Assembly: GCA_030530925.1 (NCBI GenBank)
Contig: JAUMUA010000009.1
Location: 1-36,344, forward strand
Source: Rothia sp. (in: high G+C Gram-positive bacteria)
Lineage (GTDB): Bacteria > Actinomycetota > Actinomycetes > Actinomycetales > Micrococcaceae
Reading direction: 5' to 3'
DNA length: 36,344 nucleotides
The translations under genes and the position numbers were made by a program. Every line of letters begins with the position of its first letter. Position 1 is the stretch's first letter. Below the pieces are notes generated by a model. It was not told the DNA's origin. It ran no database searches and worked only from the letters and a program-made list of their open reading frames with translations. Positions 23,559 through 35,258 of this stretch are shown here, one piece after another.

Positions 23559-24674
23559 ATGACTACCCAGAAAACTGCTCTTCACGCTGAACACGAAGCT
23601 CTCGGCGCTTCATTTACCGATTTTGGCGGCTGGGATATGCCGCTTAAGTACGAGAACGACGTCCAAGAGCACAAGGCTGTGCGCGAAGCCGCTGGTCTTT
23701 TTGATCTTTCGCACATGGGTGAATTCCGGGTTACCGGTCCTGACGCCGCAGCGTTTCTTGACTACACCTTGGTTTCCAACATGGGAATCCTCAAAGTGGG
23801 CAAGGCGAAGTACTCCATTTTGGTCAATGAAGAAGGCGGCGTCATCGATGACCTCATCACCTACCGTCTAGGTGAAGAAGAATTTTTGGTTGTTCCTAAC
23901 GCTTCTAACGTAGCTGTTGACTTTGAGGCTTTCCAGGCTCGTACCGAGGGCTTTGACGTCAAGGTTGAGAACGAGTCAGCACAGACCTCCTTGGTAGCTG
24001 TGCAGGGTCCCAAGGCAGAAGAGATTCTGTTGGCGATGGATCCTTCCGATGCCGAGGCTGTGAAAGAGGTGCGTTACTACGCTGCCGTTTCTCTCAAGCT
24101 TGCTGGTGTTGAGGTTCTTTTGGCTCGTACTGGTTACACCGGTGAAGACGGCTTTGAGATTTATGTTTCAAACGCTGATGCTAAGAAGGTTTGGGACGCC
24201 GCATTGAGCGCGGGAGAGCCTTTGGGTCTCAAGCCTGCTGGTTTGGCAGCTCGTGACTCGTTGCGTCTTGAAGCTGGCATGCCGCTCTACGGTAACGAAC
24301 TTGGTTTGGACATCACTCCTTTTGAATCCGGCTTGGGCCGTTTGGTTGAAATCGCATTGGAGAAGAAGAAGGCTGATTTTGTGGGCCGCGAGGCTTTGAG
24401 CAAGATGGCTGAAAACGGTTCTGAGCGCATTTTGGTCGGTCTGAAAGGCCAGTCAAAGCGCCCGGCTCGTGGACACGCTAAAGTAATGGACGGCGAGCGC
24501 GAGATCGGTGAGGTTACCTCCGGTATTCCTTCACCAACTTTGGGTTACCCCATTGCTATGGCTTTGATTAACAAGGATTTCTCTGAGGTTGGCACTACCG
24601 TTGATGTTGATATTCGCGGCAAAAAGGCTGCTTTCGACGTCGTGGCGCTACCGTTCTACAAGCGCGAAGCATAA
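23559..24674 (+). CDS. gcvT: Glycine cleavage aminomethyltransferase, T-protein
   Basis: A 371-residue T-protein that takes the aminomethyl group from GcvH and makes 5,10-methylene-tetrahydrofolate and ammonia. Characteristic runs are FGGWDMPLKY near the N-terminus, AGLFDLSHMGEF, NEEGGVIDDLITYRL (containing the expected catalytic Asp), ARTGYTGEDGFEIYV and GLAARDSLRLEAGMPLYG. The frame is open to 23514, but ATG 23559 with AAAGGGG upstream gives the normal start. The 112-bp spacer from gcvP contains a terminator-like hairpin and a TGGCGG/CCGCCA dyad (about 23506-23536), so it may have its own control. A strong terminator follows. Confidence 0.97.
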   Translation: MTTQKTALHAEHEALGASFTDFGGWDMPLKYENDVQEHKAVREAAGLFDLSHMGEFRVTGPDAAAFLDYTLVSNMGILKVGKAKYSILVNEEGGVIDDLITYRLGEEEFLVVPNASNVAVDFEAFQARTEGFDVKVENESAQTSLVAVQGPKAEEILLAMDPSDAEAVKEVRYYAAVSLKLAGVEVLLARTGYTGEDGFEIYVSNADAKKVWDAALSAGEPLGLKPAGLAARDSLRLEAGMPLYGNELGLDITPFESGLGRLVEIALEKKKADFVGREALSKMAENGSERILVGLKGQSKRPARGHAKVMDGEREIGEVTSGIPSPTLGYPIAMALINKDFSEVGTTVDVDIRGKKAAFDVVALPFYKREA

Positions 24675-24727
24675 AACCTTGAACTAAGAGATTTGAGTCT
24701 TTTAGTCACACAGTAAAAACTCTATGA

Positions 24728-24761
24728 ACCGAGCTCACACTCCGGTGTGAGCTCGGTCTTT
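24728..24761 (+). terminator. Terminator after gcvT
   Basis: ACCGAGCTCACAC-tccg-GTGTGAGCTCGGT is a perfect 13-bp stem with a 4-base loop at 24728-24757, followed by CTTT. It separates gcvT from sdaA. Confidence 0.85.
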
Positions 24762-24839
24762 ACATGGGGTGCAGTTGAGGTAATACAATGAAGTCTCATT
24801 GCCTATACAACTGAGCATCACACTGCCCTAACGCGGCAG
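24759..24839 (+). promoter_or_regulatory. sdaA promoter/leader with nested dyads
   Basis: CAGTTG (24772-24777) pairs with CAACTG (24808-24813), and inside it CAATGA-agtc-TCATTG (24786-24801) is a perfect dyad. A third hairpin, CTGCC-N7-GGCAG (24823-24839), touches the sdaA ribosome binding site. A candidate promoter, TTTACA (24759-24764) then 19 bp then TACAAT (24784-24789), overlaps the central dyad, so this dyad could be an operator instead of RNA structure. Confidence 0.45.
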
Positions 24840-24853
24840 AAAGGAAAGATTTA

Positions 24854-26335
24854 ATGGACATTAGCTCCGCTCAAATCAAAGCAGAAGCACTCGAGCACGA
24901 TATTTCTGTTTTTGAACTGTTTTCTTTAGGCGTTGGTCCCTCGTCTTCCCACACTGTTGGACCAATGCGTGCCACTAACCGTTTTATTTCAGAGCTTATC
25001 GAGCTGAACGCTTTGAGCCGTGTGAGCCGTGTACATATTGATCTTTATGGTTCTCTTGCGGCAACCGGTGCTGGCCACGGAACGATGAGCGCTGCTATCA
25101 AGGGTCTTGCTGGGTTTGTGCCTGAAACTATTAATATTGCTCAGTCTGAGCAGATGATGGCAACTAATTCTGTGGATGGCACCTTGCCGTTGGCGGGATA
25201 CGCTGCTTCTGAATTTGAGTCTGGCGCGCCTGCTGATACTGAAAAGCTTCAGTACGGACCCATCGTGAACTATAAGGAATCAGATATTACTCTGCGTCCG
25301 CTCACCATTTTGCCCCGCCATACTAACGGTATTAAGGTTGCGGCGTGGAGCGGCGAAGAGCTGTTGCTCGAGCGCACGTACTTCTCCATTGGTGGCGGCT
25401 TCATTATTGAAGAGAACGAAGAATCGACCGGGGGATCGGGCATTGATAATGCACCCTACCCGTTTGGTTCTGGTGCAGAACTCTTAGATATGGCAAATTC
25501 TGCTGGGCTCTCCATTGCTCAGTTGAAGATGCAAAATGAGCTCACGATTCGCTCCGAACAAGAGGTTCGTGACGGCATTTTGCACATTTACCAGGTGATG
25601 CGTGAGTGCATCGGTTCATCACTTTCTCGCGTGGGGTATTTGCCGGGCGCGCTCAAAGTGCGTTGTCGCGCTGCGCAGTGGCACCGGGACTTGTTGGACG
25701 AAGATCCGCAGAAGAGCCCTGAACATGCGCTGGATTGGGTGAACTTGATTGCGCTGGCAGTTAACGAAGAAAACGCTTTTGGCGGACGCATCGTTACTGC
25801 GCCCACGAATGGCGCCTCAGGCATTATCCCGGCAGTTTTGCACTACGCCATGAACTACACCGAGGGCATTCGCGGTTGCGGTCAGGCAAAACGCGAACAG
25901 GCTGTGGTTGATTTCTTCTTGGCTGCGGCGTCCGTTGGGGCACTGTACAAAAAGCGCGCCTCCATTTCTGGTGCGGAAGTTGGTTGCCAGGGTGAGGTGG
26001 GCACCGCGTCGTCAATGGCGGCTGCTGGTCTTGCTCAGGTCATGGGCGGATCGAACGAGCAGATCGAAAACGCAGCCGAGATCGCGATGGAGCACAACCT
26101 CGGTCTGACCTGCGATCCTGTAGGTGGTCTGGTGCAGATTCCGTGCATTGAGCGCAATGCTATGGCAGCTGCAAAGGCTATCAACGCGGTCAAGATGGCG
26201 CTTCGCGGCGACGGCGAACACCGCGTCTCTTTGGACCAGGTTATTGAGACCATGCGTCAGACCGGTGAAGATATGTCCACTCGTTACAAAGAAACGTCGA
26301 TGGGCGGTCTCGCCGTCAACGTGGTGGAATGCTAA
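24854..26335 (+). CDS. sdaA: L-serine ammonia-lyase, iron-sulfur type, single chain
   Basis: A 493-residue L-serine dehydratase that converts serine to pyruvate and ammonia with a [4Fe-4S] cluster and no pyridoxal phosphate. The N-terminal beta domain opens with SVFELFSLGVGPSSSHTVGPMRAT. The C-terminal alpha domain carries Cys378 (GCQGEVGTASSM), Cys420 and Cys431 (CDPVGGLVQIPC). The spacings of 42 and 11 residues equal those of the cluster ligands of the Legionella enzyme. APTNGASGIIPAVLHY is another family motif. ATG 24854 has AAAGGAAAG upstream. Close to gcvP and gcvT, it would take serine made from glycine to pyruvate. It has its own leader and terminator, so it need not be co-transcribed. 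Confidence 0.97.
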   Translation: MDISSAQIKAEALEHDISVFELFSLGVGPSSSHTVGPMRATNRFISELIELNALSRVSRVHIDLYGSLAATGAGHGTMSAAIKGLAGFVPETINIAQSEQMMATNSVDGTLPLAGYAASEFESGAPADTEKLQYGPIVNYKESDITLRPLTILPRHTNGIKVAAWSGEELLLERTYFSIGGGFIIEENEESTGGSGIDNAPYPFGSGAELLDMANSAGLSIAQLKMQNELTIRSEQEVRDGILHIYQVMRECIGSSLSRVGYLPGALKVRCRAAQWHRDLLDEDPQKSPEHALDWVNLIALAVNEENAFGGRIVTAPTNGASGIIPAVLHYAMNYTEGIRGCGQAKREQAVVDFFLAAASVGALYKKRASISGAEVGCQGEVGTASSMAAAGLAQVMGGSNEQIENAAEIAMEHNLGLTCDPVGGLVQIPCIERNAMAAAKAINAVKMALRGDGEHRVSLDQVIETMRQTGEDMSTRYKETSMGGLAVNVVEC

Positions 26336-26355
26336 ATCTACTCACTTTTTAAGCG

Positions 26356-26398
26356 CACATCCCGCGAGTACTTCTTATGGAATTGCCCGCGGGATGTG
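26356..26398 (+). terminator. Terminator after sdaA
   Basis: CACATCCCGCG (26356-26366) pairs with CGCGGGATGTG (26388-26398), an 11-bp perfect stem with a 21-base loop. No clear T-run follows on the + strand. It lies 20 bp after the sdaA stop codon. Confidence 0.65.
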
Positions 26399-26659
26399 TG
26401 GTTAAAGTTGCATTCAGTCCCGATACAGGGTATAGACACCATCTTTTGTTTGGTGTATTGTGAATATTTGCGCTATACCTAACCTTAGTGCCTTCATATA
26501 GCGGTGGGCATGGGTGAAACAGAGCAAAACGTCCAGTTCATGCAAAGATCCCAGCAACCGATGCTCTATAACGTCGCGCGCAAAGATCTTTCAATTCTGG
26601 CTCGTTTTTAGCTCTTGGAATAGTGAGTACGAACAGACCGGTCTGTGGAAGGATCCAAC
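26399..26659 (+). promoter_or_regulatory. rpoB promoter and leader region
   Basis: Within the 324-bp gap before rpoB, the best promoter is TTGCAT (26408-26413), a 17-bp spacer and TATAGA (26431-26436). A second candidate is TTGGTG (26450-26455), 18 bp, TATACC (26474-26479). The RNA leader would be about 200 bases. It contains a 9-base direct repeat GCAAAGATC (26542-26550 and 26580-26588), the second copy running into the palindrome AAAGATCTTT (26582-26591). A 64-codon open frame from 26514 has no ribosome binding site or recognisable domain and overlaps rpoB, so it is not called. Confidence 0.55.
26633..26646 (+). promoter_or_regulatory. Perfect 14-bp palindrome before the rpoB ribosome binding site
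   Basis: ACAGACCGGTCTGT equals its own reverse complement. It ends two bases before the AAGGA site (26649-26653). GACCGGTC-centred palindromes are typical of TetR-family operators, but its position is well downstream of the candidate promoters. In RNA it can fold only as a 5-bp stem with loop CCGG. Confidence 0.45.
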
Positions 26660-29600
26660 TTGGTCGCCTCGAGCACCTCAAATCAAGAAGCCGCTAACGG
26701 CGCAGTGAATTCAGATGGCGCAAACCGTCGAATTTCATTCGCAAAAATTTCAGAGCCACTTCAGGTTCCTAACCTGCTAGCTCTTCAAACAAACAGCTTT
26801 GACCGCCTCATCGGTAACGAACGATGGGAAGAGCGCGTTAAGGTCGCTGATGAAACCGGTGATACTTCGGTTCAGCGAGTTTCTGGTCTTTCAGAAATCT
26901 TTGAAGAGATCTCCCCAATTGAGGATTTCCAGGGCACTATGTCCTTGTCATTCTCAGAACCTGAATTCGCTGACCCTAAGTACAGCATGGAAGAGTGCAA
27001 GGATCGCGACGCGACCTACGCAGCTCCGCTGTATGTTAAAGCTGAATTCATGAACAACAACACCGGTGAAATCAAACAGCAGACCGTCTTCATGGGCGAT
27101 TTCCCGCTGATGACTAAGTCCGGTACCTTCGTGATCAACGGCACCGAGCGTGTGGTTGTGTCTCAGTTGGTTCGTTCACCCGGTGCATACTTTGAAAAGT
27201 CTGCTGACCGCACTTCTGATAAAGATATTTACTCCGCAAAGATTATTCCTTCACGCGGTGCCTGGTTCGAGCTTGAAATTGATAAGCGCGATCAGGTTGG
27301 CGTGCGTCTAGACCGTAAGCGTAAGCAGTCAGTAACTGTATTGCTTAAGGCTATGGGCTGGACCGAGGCTAAGATTCTTGAAGAGTTCGGTGAATTTGAT
27401 TCAATTCGTGCAACTCTTGAAAAAGATAACGTTGAGACTCGTGAAGAGGCTTTGCTGGATATTTACCGCAAGCTTCGTCCGGGCGAGCCTCCAACGGTTG
27501 ATGCTGCCCAGAACTTGCTGGACAACATGTACTTCACCCCTAAACGTTACGATTTGGCAAAGGTTGGCCGTTACAAGGTCAACCGTAAGCTAGGTCTTGA
27601 TATCGCTCTGGATGATCCTTCGGCAATGGTTTTGAGCCAGGACGACATCGCTGCGATGATTCGTTACCTGGTTACTTTGCACGCCGGTGGTTCGTCGATG
27701 AAGGGTATTCGCGACGGCGAAGAAACTGACATCCGCGTTGATACCGACGATATCGATCACTTCGGTAACCGCCGTATCCGCGCAGTGGGCGAGCTTATTG
27801 AGAACCAGATCCGTACCGGTCTTTCCCGTATGGAGCGCGTGGTTCGTGAGCGTATGACTACTCAGGACGTTGAGGCTATTACTCCTCAGACGCTGATTAA
27901 CATCCGCCCCGTTGTTGCTTCCATCAAGGAGTTCTTCGGTACTTCTCAGCTGTCCCAGTTCATGGATCAGAACAACCCGCTTGCTGGTTTGACTCACAAG
28001 CGTCGTCTGTCCGCACTGGGCCCTGGTGGTCTTTCTCGTGATCGCGCAGGCATGGAAGTTCGAGACGTGCACCCCTCCCACTACGGTCGTATGTGCCCCA
28101 TTGAAACCCCTGAAGGCCCCAACATTGGTCTGATTGGTTCGTTGGCTACTTACGCACGTATCAATCCCTTTGGTTTCATCGAAACTCCTTACCGCAAGGT
28201 GAAGGGTGGTCAGGTCACCGATTCGGTTGTTTACCTCACCGCAGATGATGAAAAGGGCGCAATCATTGCGCAGGCTAACGCTCCGCTGAACGACGAAATG
28301 CGATTCGCTGAAGACGAAGTTCTTTGTCGTGCAGCTGATGGCTCCGGCGAAGCTGTTTTGGTTGAAGCTGAAGACGTTGAATTCATGGATGTTTCGCCTC
28401 GTCAGATGGTGTCAGTTGCAACCGCCTTGATTCCTTACCTGGAACACGATGACGCTAACCGCGCACTCATGGGTGCCAACATGCAGCGTCAGGCTGTGCC
28501 GCTTTTGATGTCGGAAGCTCCCGTTGTGGGTACCGGCATGGAGAAGTACGCAGCTATCGACTCCGGCGATTCAGTACTTGCTGATAAAGCTGGTGTTGTT
28601 TCTGAGGTTTCAGCTGATTTGGTCATCATCCGCAACGATGATGGAACCACTTCTTCATATCCCATCTCCAAGTTCCAGCGTTCAAACCCCGGTAACTGCT
28701 ACAACCACCGCGTGGTTGTTAAGGTGGGTGACCGCGTCGAGGCTCACGGTCTCATCGCAGACGGCCCCTCCACCGACCAGGGCGAGCTCGCATTGGGTAA
28801 GAACCTCCTTGTGGCATACATGTCATGGGAAGGCTTCAACTTTGAGGACGGTATTATCCTCTCCCAGCGCATGGTGTCTGACGACGTCCTCACCTCAATT
28901 CACATTGAAGAGCACGAAATCGACGCCCGCGACACCAAGCTTGGTGCCGAGGAAATCACCCGCGATATCCCCAACGTTTCCGAAGATGTGCTTTCTGCTC
29001 TTGACGAGCGCGGCATCATCCACATCGGTGCTGAGGTTGAGTCCGGTGATATTCTCGTAGGTAAGGTCACCCCTAAGGGCGAGACCGAACTTACCCCTGA
29101 GGAGCGCTTGCTTCGAGCTATCTTCGGTGAGAAATCACGCGAAGTTCGCGATACCTCGTTGAAGGTTCCTCACGGCGAGTCAGGCACCGTTATCGGCGTC
29201 CGTATCTTTGACCGCGAAACCGATGAAGACGATCTGCCCTCAGGTGTGAACCAGCTGGTCCGTGTTTACGTGGCGCACAAGCGCAAGATTACTGTGGGCG
29301 ATAAGCTCTCAGGTCGTCACGGTAACAAGGGTGTTATTACCAAGATTCTTCCTATTGAAGATATGCCCTTCATGGAAGACGGCACCCCTGTTGATATCAT
29401 CTTGAACCCCCTAGGCGTTCCCGGTCGTATGAACATCGGTCAGGTACTTGAAGTTCATACCGGTTGGTTGGCTAAGCAGGGTTGGAAGATTGAGGGCAAT
29501 CCCGCTTGGATGGATAAGCTTTCAAACTTCCCCAAGGAAACCGGCCCCACCAAGATAGCAACTCCTGTATTCGATGGTGCTGAAGAAGACGAGCTTTTCG

Positions 29601-30172
29601 ATCTTCTCGATCACGCGAACCCCAACCGCGACGGCGATCGTTTGATCAACCGTTCCGGTAAGGCTCGTTTGCTTGACGGTCGTTCCGGTGAGCCTTTCCC
29701 CGAGCCTGTCTCAGTGGGTTACCAGTACATCTTGAAGCTTCACCACTTGGTGGATGACAAGATTCACGCTCGTTCAACCGGTCCTTACTCCATGATTACT
29801 CAGCAGCCACTTGGTGGTAAGGCTCAGTTCGGTGGTCAGCGATTTGGCGAGATGGAAGTGTGGGCACTGGAAGCTTACGGTGCCGCTTACACCCTTCAGG
29901 AAATCTTGACCATCAAGTCTGACGACGTTCACGGTCGCGTGAAGGTCTACGAGGCTATCGTCAAGGGCGAGAATATCCCTGAGCCTGGCGTTCCTGAGTC
30001 CTTCAAGGTGCTCATCAAGGAAATGCAGTCGCTCTGCCTGAACGTTGAAGTTCTTTCAACCGACGGTCAGACCATCTCTATGCGTGATGCTGAAGATGAA
30101 GGCTTCCGCGCAGCTGATGATTTGGGTATTGACCTCTCCCACGCAGAGCCAAACTCTGTTGAAGAAGTCTAA
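26660..30172 (+). CDS. rpoB: RNA polymerase beta subunit RpoB
   Basis: The 1170-residue beta subunit of RNA polymerase. The rifampicin region reads [20 protein letters not shown] followed by LSALGPGGL, with the Asp, His and Ser at the sites commonly altered in resistance all in their wild-type form. [21 protein letters not shown] and [15 protein letters not shown] follow. The frame opens with GTG at 26645, but TTG 26660 is preferred. It gives VASSTSN, as in related actinobacterial RpoB, and AAGGA lies six bases ahead, whereas the GTG has none. The stop is 71 bp before rpoC, with no terminator, so both form one operon. C-terminal segments KYGQ-like [17 protein letters not shown] and [23 protein letters not shown] are typical. 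Confidence 0.98.
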   Translation: MVASSTSNQEAANGAVNSDGANRRISFAKISEPLQVPNLLALQTNSFDRLIGNERWEERVKVADETGDTSVQRVSGLSEIFEEISPIEDFQGTMSLSFSEPEFADPKYSMEECKDRDATYAAPLYVKAEFMNNNTGEIKQQTVFMGDFPLMTKSGTFVINGTERVVVSQLVRSPGAYFEKSADRTSDKDIYSAKIIPSRGAWFELEIDKRDQVGVRLDRKRKQSVTVLLKAMGWTEAKILEEFGEFDSIRATLEKDNVETREEALLDIYRKLRPGEPPTVDAAQNLLDNMYFTPKRYDLAKVGRYKVNRKLGLDIALDDPSAMVLSQDDIAAMIRYLVTLHAGGSSMKGIRDGEETDIRVDTDDIDHFGNRRIRAVGELIENQIRTGLSRMERVVRERMTTQDVEAITPQTLINIRPVVASIKEFFGTSQLSQFMDQNNPLAGLTHKRRLSALGPGGLSRDRAGMEVRDVHPSHYGRMCPIETPEGPNIGLIGSLATYARINPFGFIETPYRKVKGGQVTDSVVYLTADDEKGAIIAQANAPLNDEMRFAEDEVLCRAADGSGEAVLVEAEDVEFMDVSPRQMVSVATALIPYLEHDDANRALMGANMQRQAVPLLMSEAPVVGTGMEKYAAIDSGDSVLADKAGVVSEVSADLVIIRNDDGTTSSYPISKFQRSNPGNCYNHRVVVKVGDRVEAHGLIADGPSTDQGELALGKNLLVAYMSWEGFNFEDGIILSQRMVSDDVLTSIHIEEHEIDARDTKLGAEEITRDIPNVSEDVLSALDERGIIHIGAEVESGDILVGKVTPKGETELTPEERLLRAIFGEKSREVRDTSLKVPHGESGTVIGVRIFDRETDEDDLPSGVNQLVRVYVAHKRKITVGDKLSGRHGNKGVITKILPIEDMPFMEDGTPVDIILNPLGVPGRMNIGQVLEVHTGWLAKQGWKIEGNPAWMDKLSNFPKETGPTKIATPVFDGAEEDELFDLLDHANPNRDGDRLINRSGKARLLDGRSGEPFPEPVSVGYQYILKLHHLVDDKIHARSTGPYSMITQQPLGGKAQFGGQRFGEMEVWALEAYGAAYTLQEILTIKSDDVHGRVKVYEAIVKGENIPEPGVPESFKVLIKEMQSLCLNVEVLSTDGQTISMRDAEDEGFRAADDLGIDLSHAEPNSVEEV

Positions 30173-30243
30173 ACCTTCTGGTTTATCCCATCATCATTAC
30201 GACGAAATAGTCTTCACAACTACTGAAAAGAGATAAGGACCAA

Positions 30244-34137
<3,894 letters not shown>

Positions 34138-34163
34138 TTTTCGAATGATGTAGGCATCATATA

Positions 34164-34206
34164 AATAAGGGGCTGATCTTCCAGAGCGGAAGATTAGCCC
34201 CTTATT
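34164..34206. terminator. Bidirectional terminator between rpoC and aroE
   Basis: AATAAGGGGCTgATCTTCC pairs with GGAAGATtAGCCCCTTATT around AGAGC; the single g-t position is a wobble pair. T/A-rich flanks occur on both sides, so it can stop rpoC from the left and aroE from the right. It is the strongest hairpin in the window. Confidence 0.93.
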
Positions 34207-34221
34207 TTATTCTGGGAACTT

Positions 34222-35118
34222 CTAGTTATGTGAAGCTTTGGTGAGTTGGGTGAAATACTCGCTCAGGTGTTGAGCTGAGAGGCGGATTCCTGTAATCAGT
34301 TCGAACGCGTCTACTGCTTGGCCCACCGTCATGAGTCCGCCGCTCATGGTGCGAGCACCAATATTTTGAGCGTGGACGATGAGCGGGGTGTTTTGCGGAA
34401 GGTAGATGATGTCTGCCACCCAATGATGGGCTCTGATCAGGGTGAGGTCTAGCGGTGATCCCGGGTGGTGATGCATACCTAGGGGAGTGGCATTGACGAT
34501 TCCGTTGAGCGTTCCCACCAGAGCTGGTAGTTGGTGGTGGGGGACTACCCTAACCTTTTGATGTGGAAAGAGCGTTTGCAAATTCGTTGCGCAGTGCTCA
34601 GCCCGATCTATTGATAGATCGCAGAGAAAGAGTGTTTGGACGCCGCTGTTCAGCAACGCGTAGGCGGTGGCGGAGCCGGCACCACCGGTTCCTAACTGCA
34701 ACACTCTGTGCAAGTCTTCGCCGTCCGGCGCAAGTCCCGAGGCAAGCGCTGCCGCAAATCCCGAATGATCTGTATTGTGCCCTACCGTTTTTCCGTCTCT
34801 GATGACGACGGTATTGACGGCGTTGAGACGCCGCGCGTCTTCTGATAGTTCATCGAGATGTTCGATGATGAGTTGTTTGCAGGGGTGGGTGATATTGAAT
34901 GCGTTATAGCCTAAATTGAGTCCCTGACGCAGTAGCTCGCCGCAATCTTTTGGTCGAATTCGTGTGTGTTGGGGGCCCAATGAATCAATATTGAGCGGGC
35001 GATATAGGTAGCGTATGTTCAACTCATCGGCAGCGAATTCATGCATGATTGGCGTGAGCGATTCCGTGATGCCACTTCCAATGAGCCCCACCAAGTACGA
35101 TTCGTTGATTGTGCTCAT
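34222..35118 (-). CDS. aroE: Shikimate/quinate dehydrogenase, QsuD-like AroE family
   Basis: A 298-residue NAD(P)-dependent dehydrogenase interconverting 3-dehydroshikimate and shikimate (or dehydroquinate and quinate). The substrate site includes SGITESLTPIMHE, Lys81 (NITHPCKQ), Asn102 (NAVNTVV) and Asp117 (GHNTDHSGF). The nucleotide loop is LGTGGAGSATAYAL (from about residue 142). NATPLGMHHHPGSPLD, HHWVADIIYLP and GGLMTVGQAVDAFEL match the corynebacterial QsuD-type subgroup better than E. coli AroE, from memory of those sequences. ATG 35118 has an AAGG-containing site. The gene is divergent from a metabolite:H+ symporter, which favours a catabolic role. The symbol aroE is used in the broad sense, since a biosynthetic AroE could lie elsewhere. 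Confidence 0.85.
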   Translation of the reverse strand: MSTINESYLVGLIGSGITESLTPIMHEFAADELNIRYLYRPLNIDSLGPQHTRIRPKDCGELLRQGLNLGYNAFNITHPCKQLIIEHLDELSEDARRLNAVNTVVIRDGKTVGHNTDHSGFAAALASGLAPDGEDLHRVLQLGTGGAGSATAYALLNSGVQTLFLCDLSIDRAEHCATNLQTLFPHQKVRVVPHHQLPALVGTLNGIVNATPLGMHHHPGSPLDLTLIRAHHWVADIIYLPQNTPLIVHAQNIGARTMSGGLMTVGQAVDAFELITGIRLSAQHLSEYFTQLTKASHN

Positions 35119-35148
35119 TCTTTCGCCTTCTATGCTTTTTACGATGAA

Positions 35149-35191
35149 TTGCCTAGTGGCAAGCCGTCCCTATAATATGAGACACATTATA
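35149..35191. promoter_or_regulatory. Facing promoters in the aroE-symporter spacer
   Basis: On the + strand TTGCCT (35149-35154), a 16-bp spacer and a perfect TATAAT (35171-35176) read into the symporter. On the - strand a second perfect TATAAT (35191-35186) reads into aroE, though its -35 is poor. The two -10 boxes make a dyad, TATAAT-N9-ATTATA, so RNA polymerase binding on one strand should exclude the other. Confidence 0.6.
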
Positions 35192-35258
35192 ACGCGGCGC
35201 TGATACACACTCATTGAGCGTCTTTTCCCAGCGTTTCACCACGTTGAACGGAGTTCTC

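Noticed and set aside
26542..26588. Direct repeat GCAAAGATC in the rpoB leader
   Set aside because: Only two short copies 38 bp apart with no further symmetry; not enough to claim a regulatory site beyond noting it in the leader entry.
26514..26708. 64-codon reading frame in the rpoB leader
   Set aside because: No ribosome binding site, no domain, and it runs into the rpoB coding sequence in another frame.
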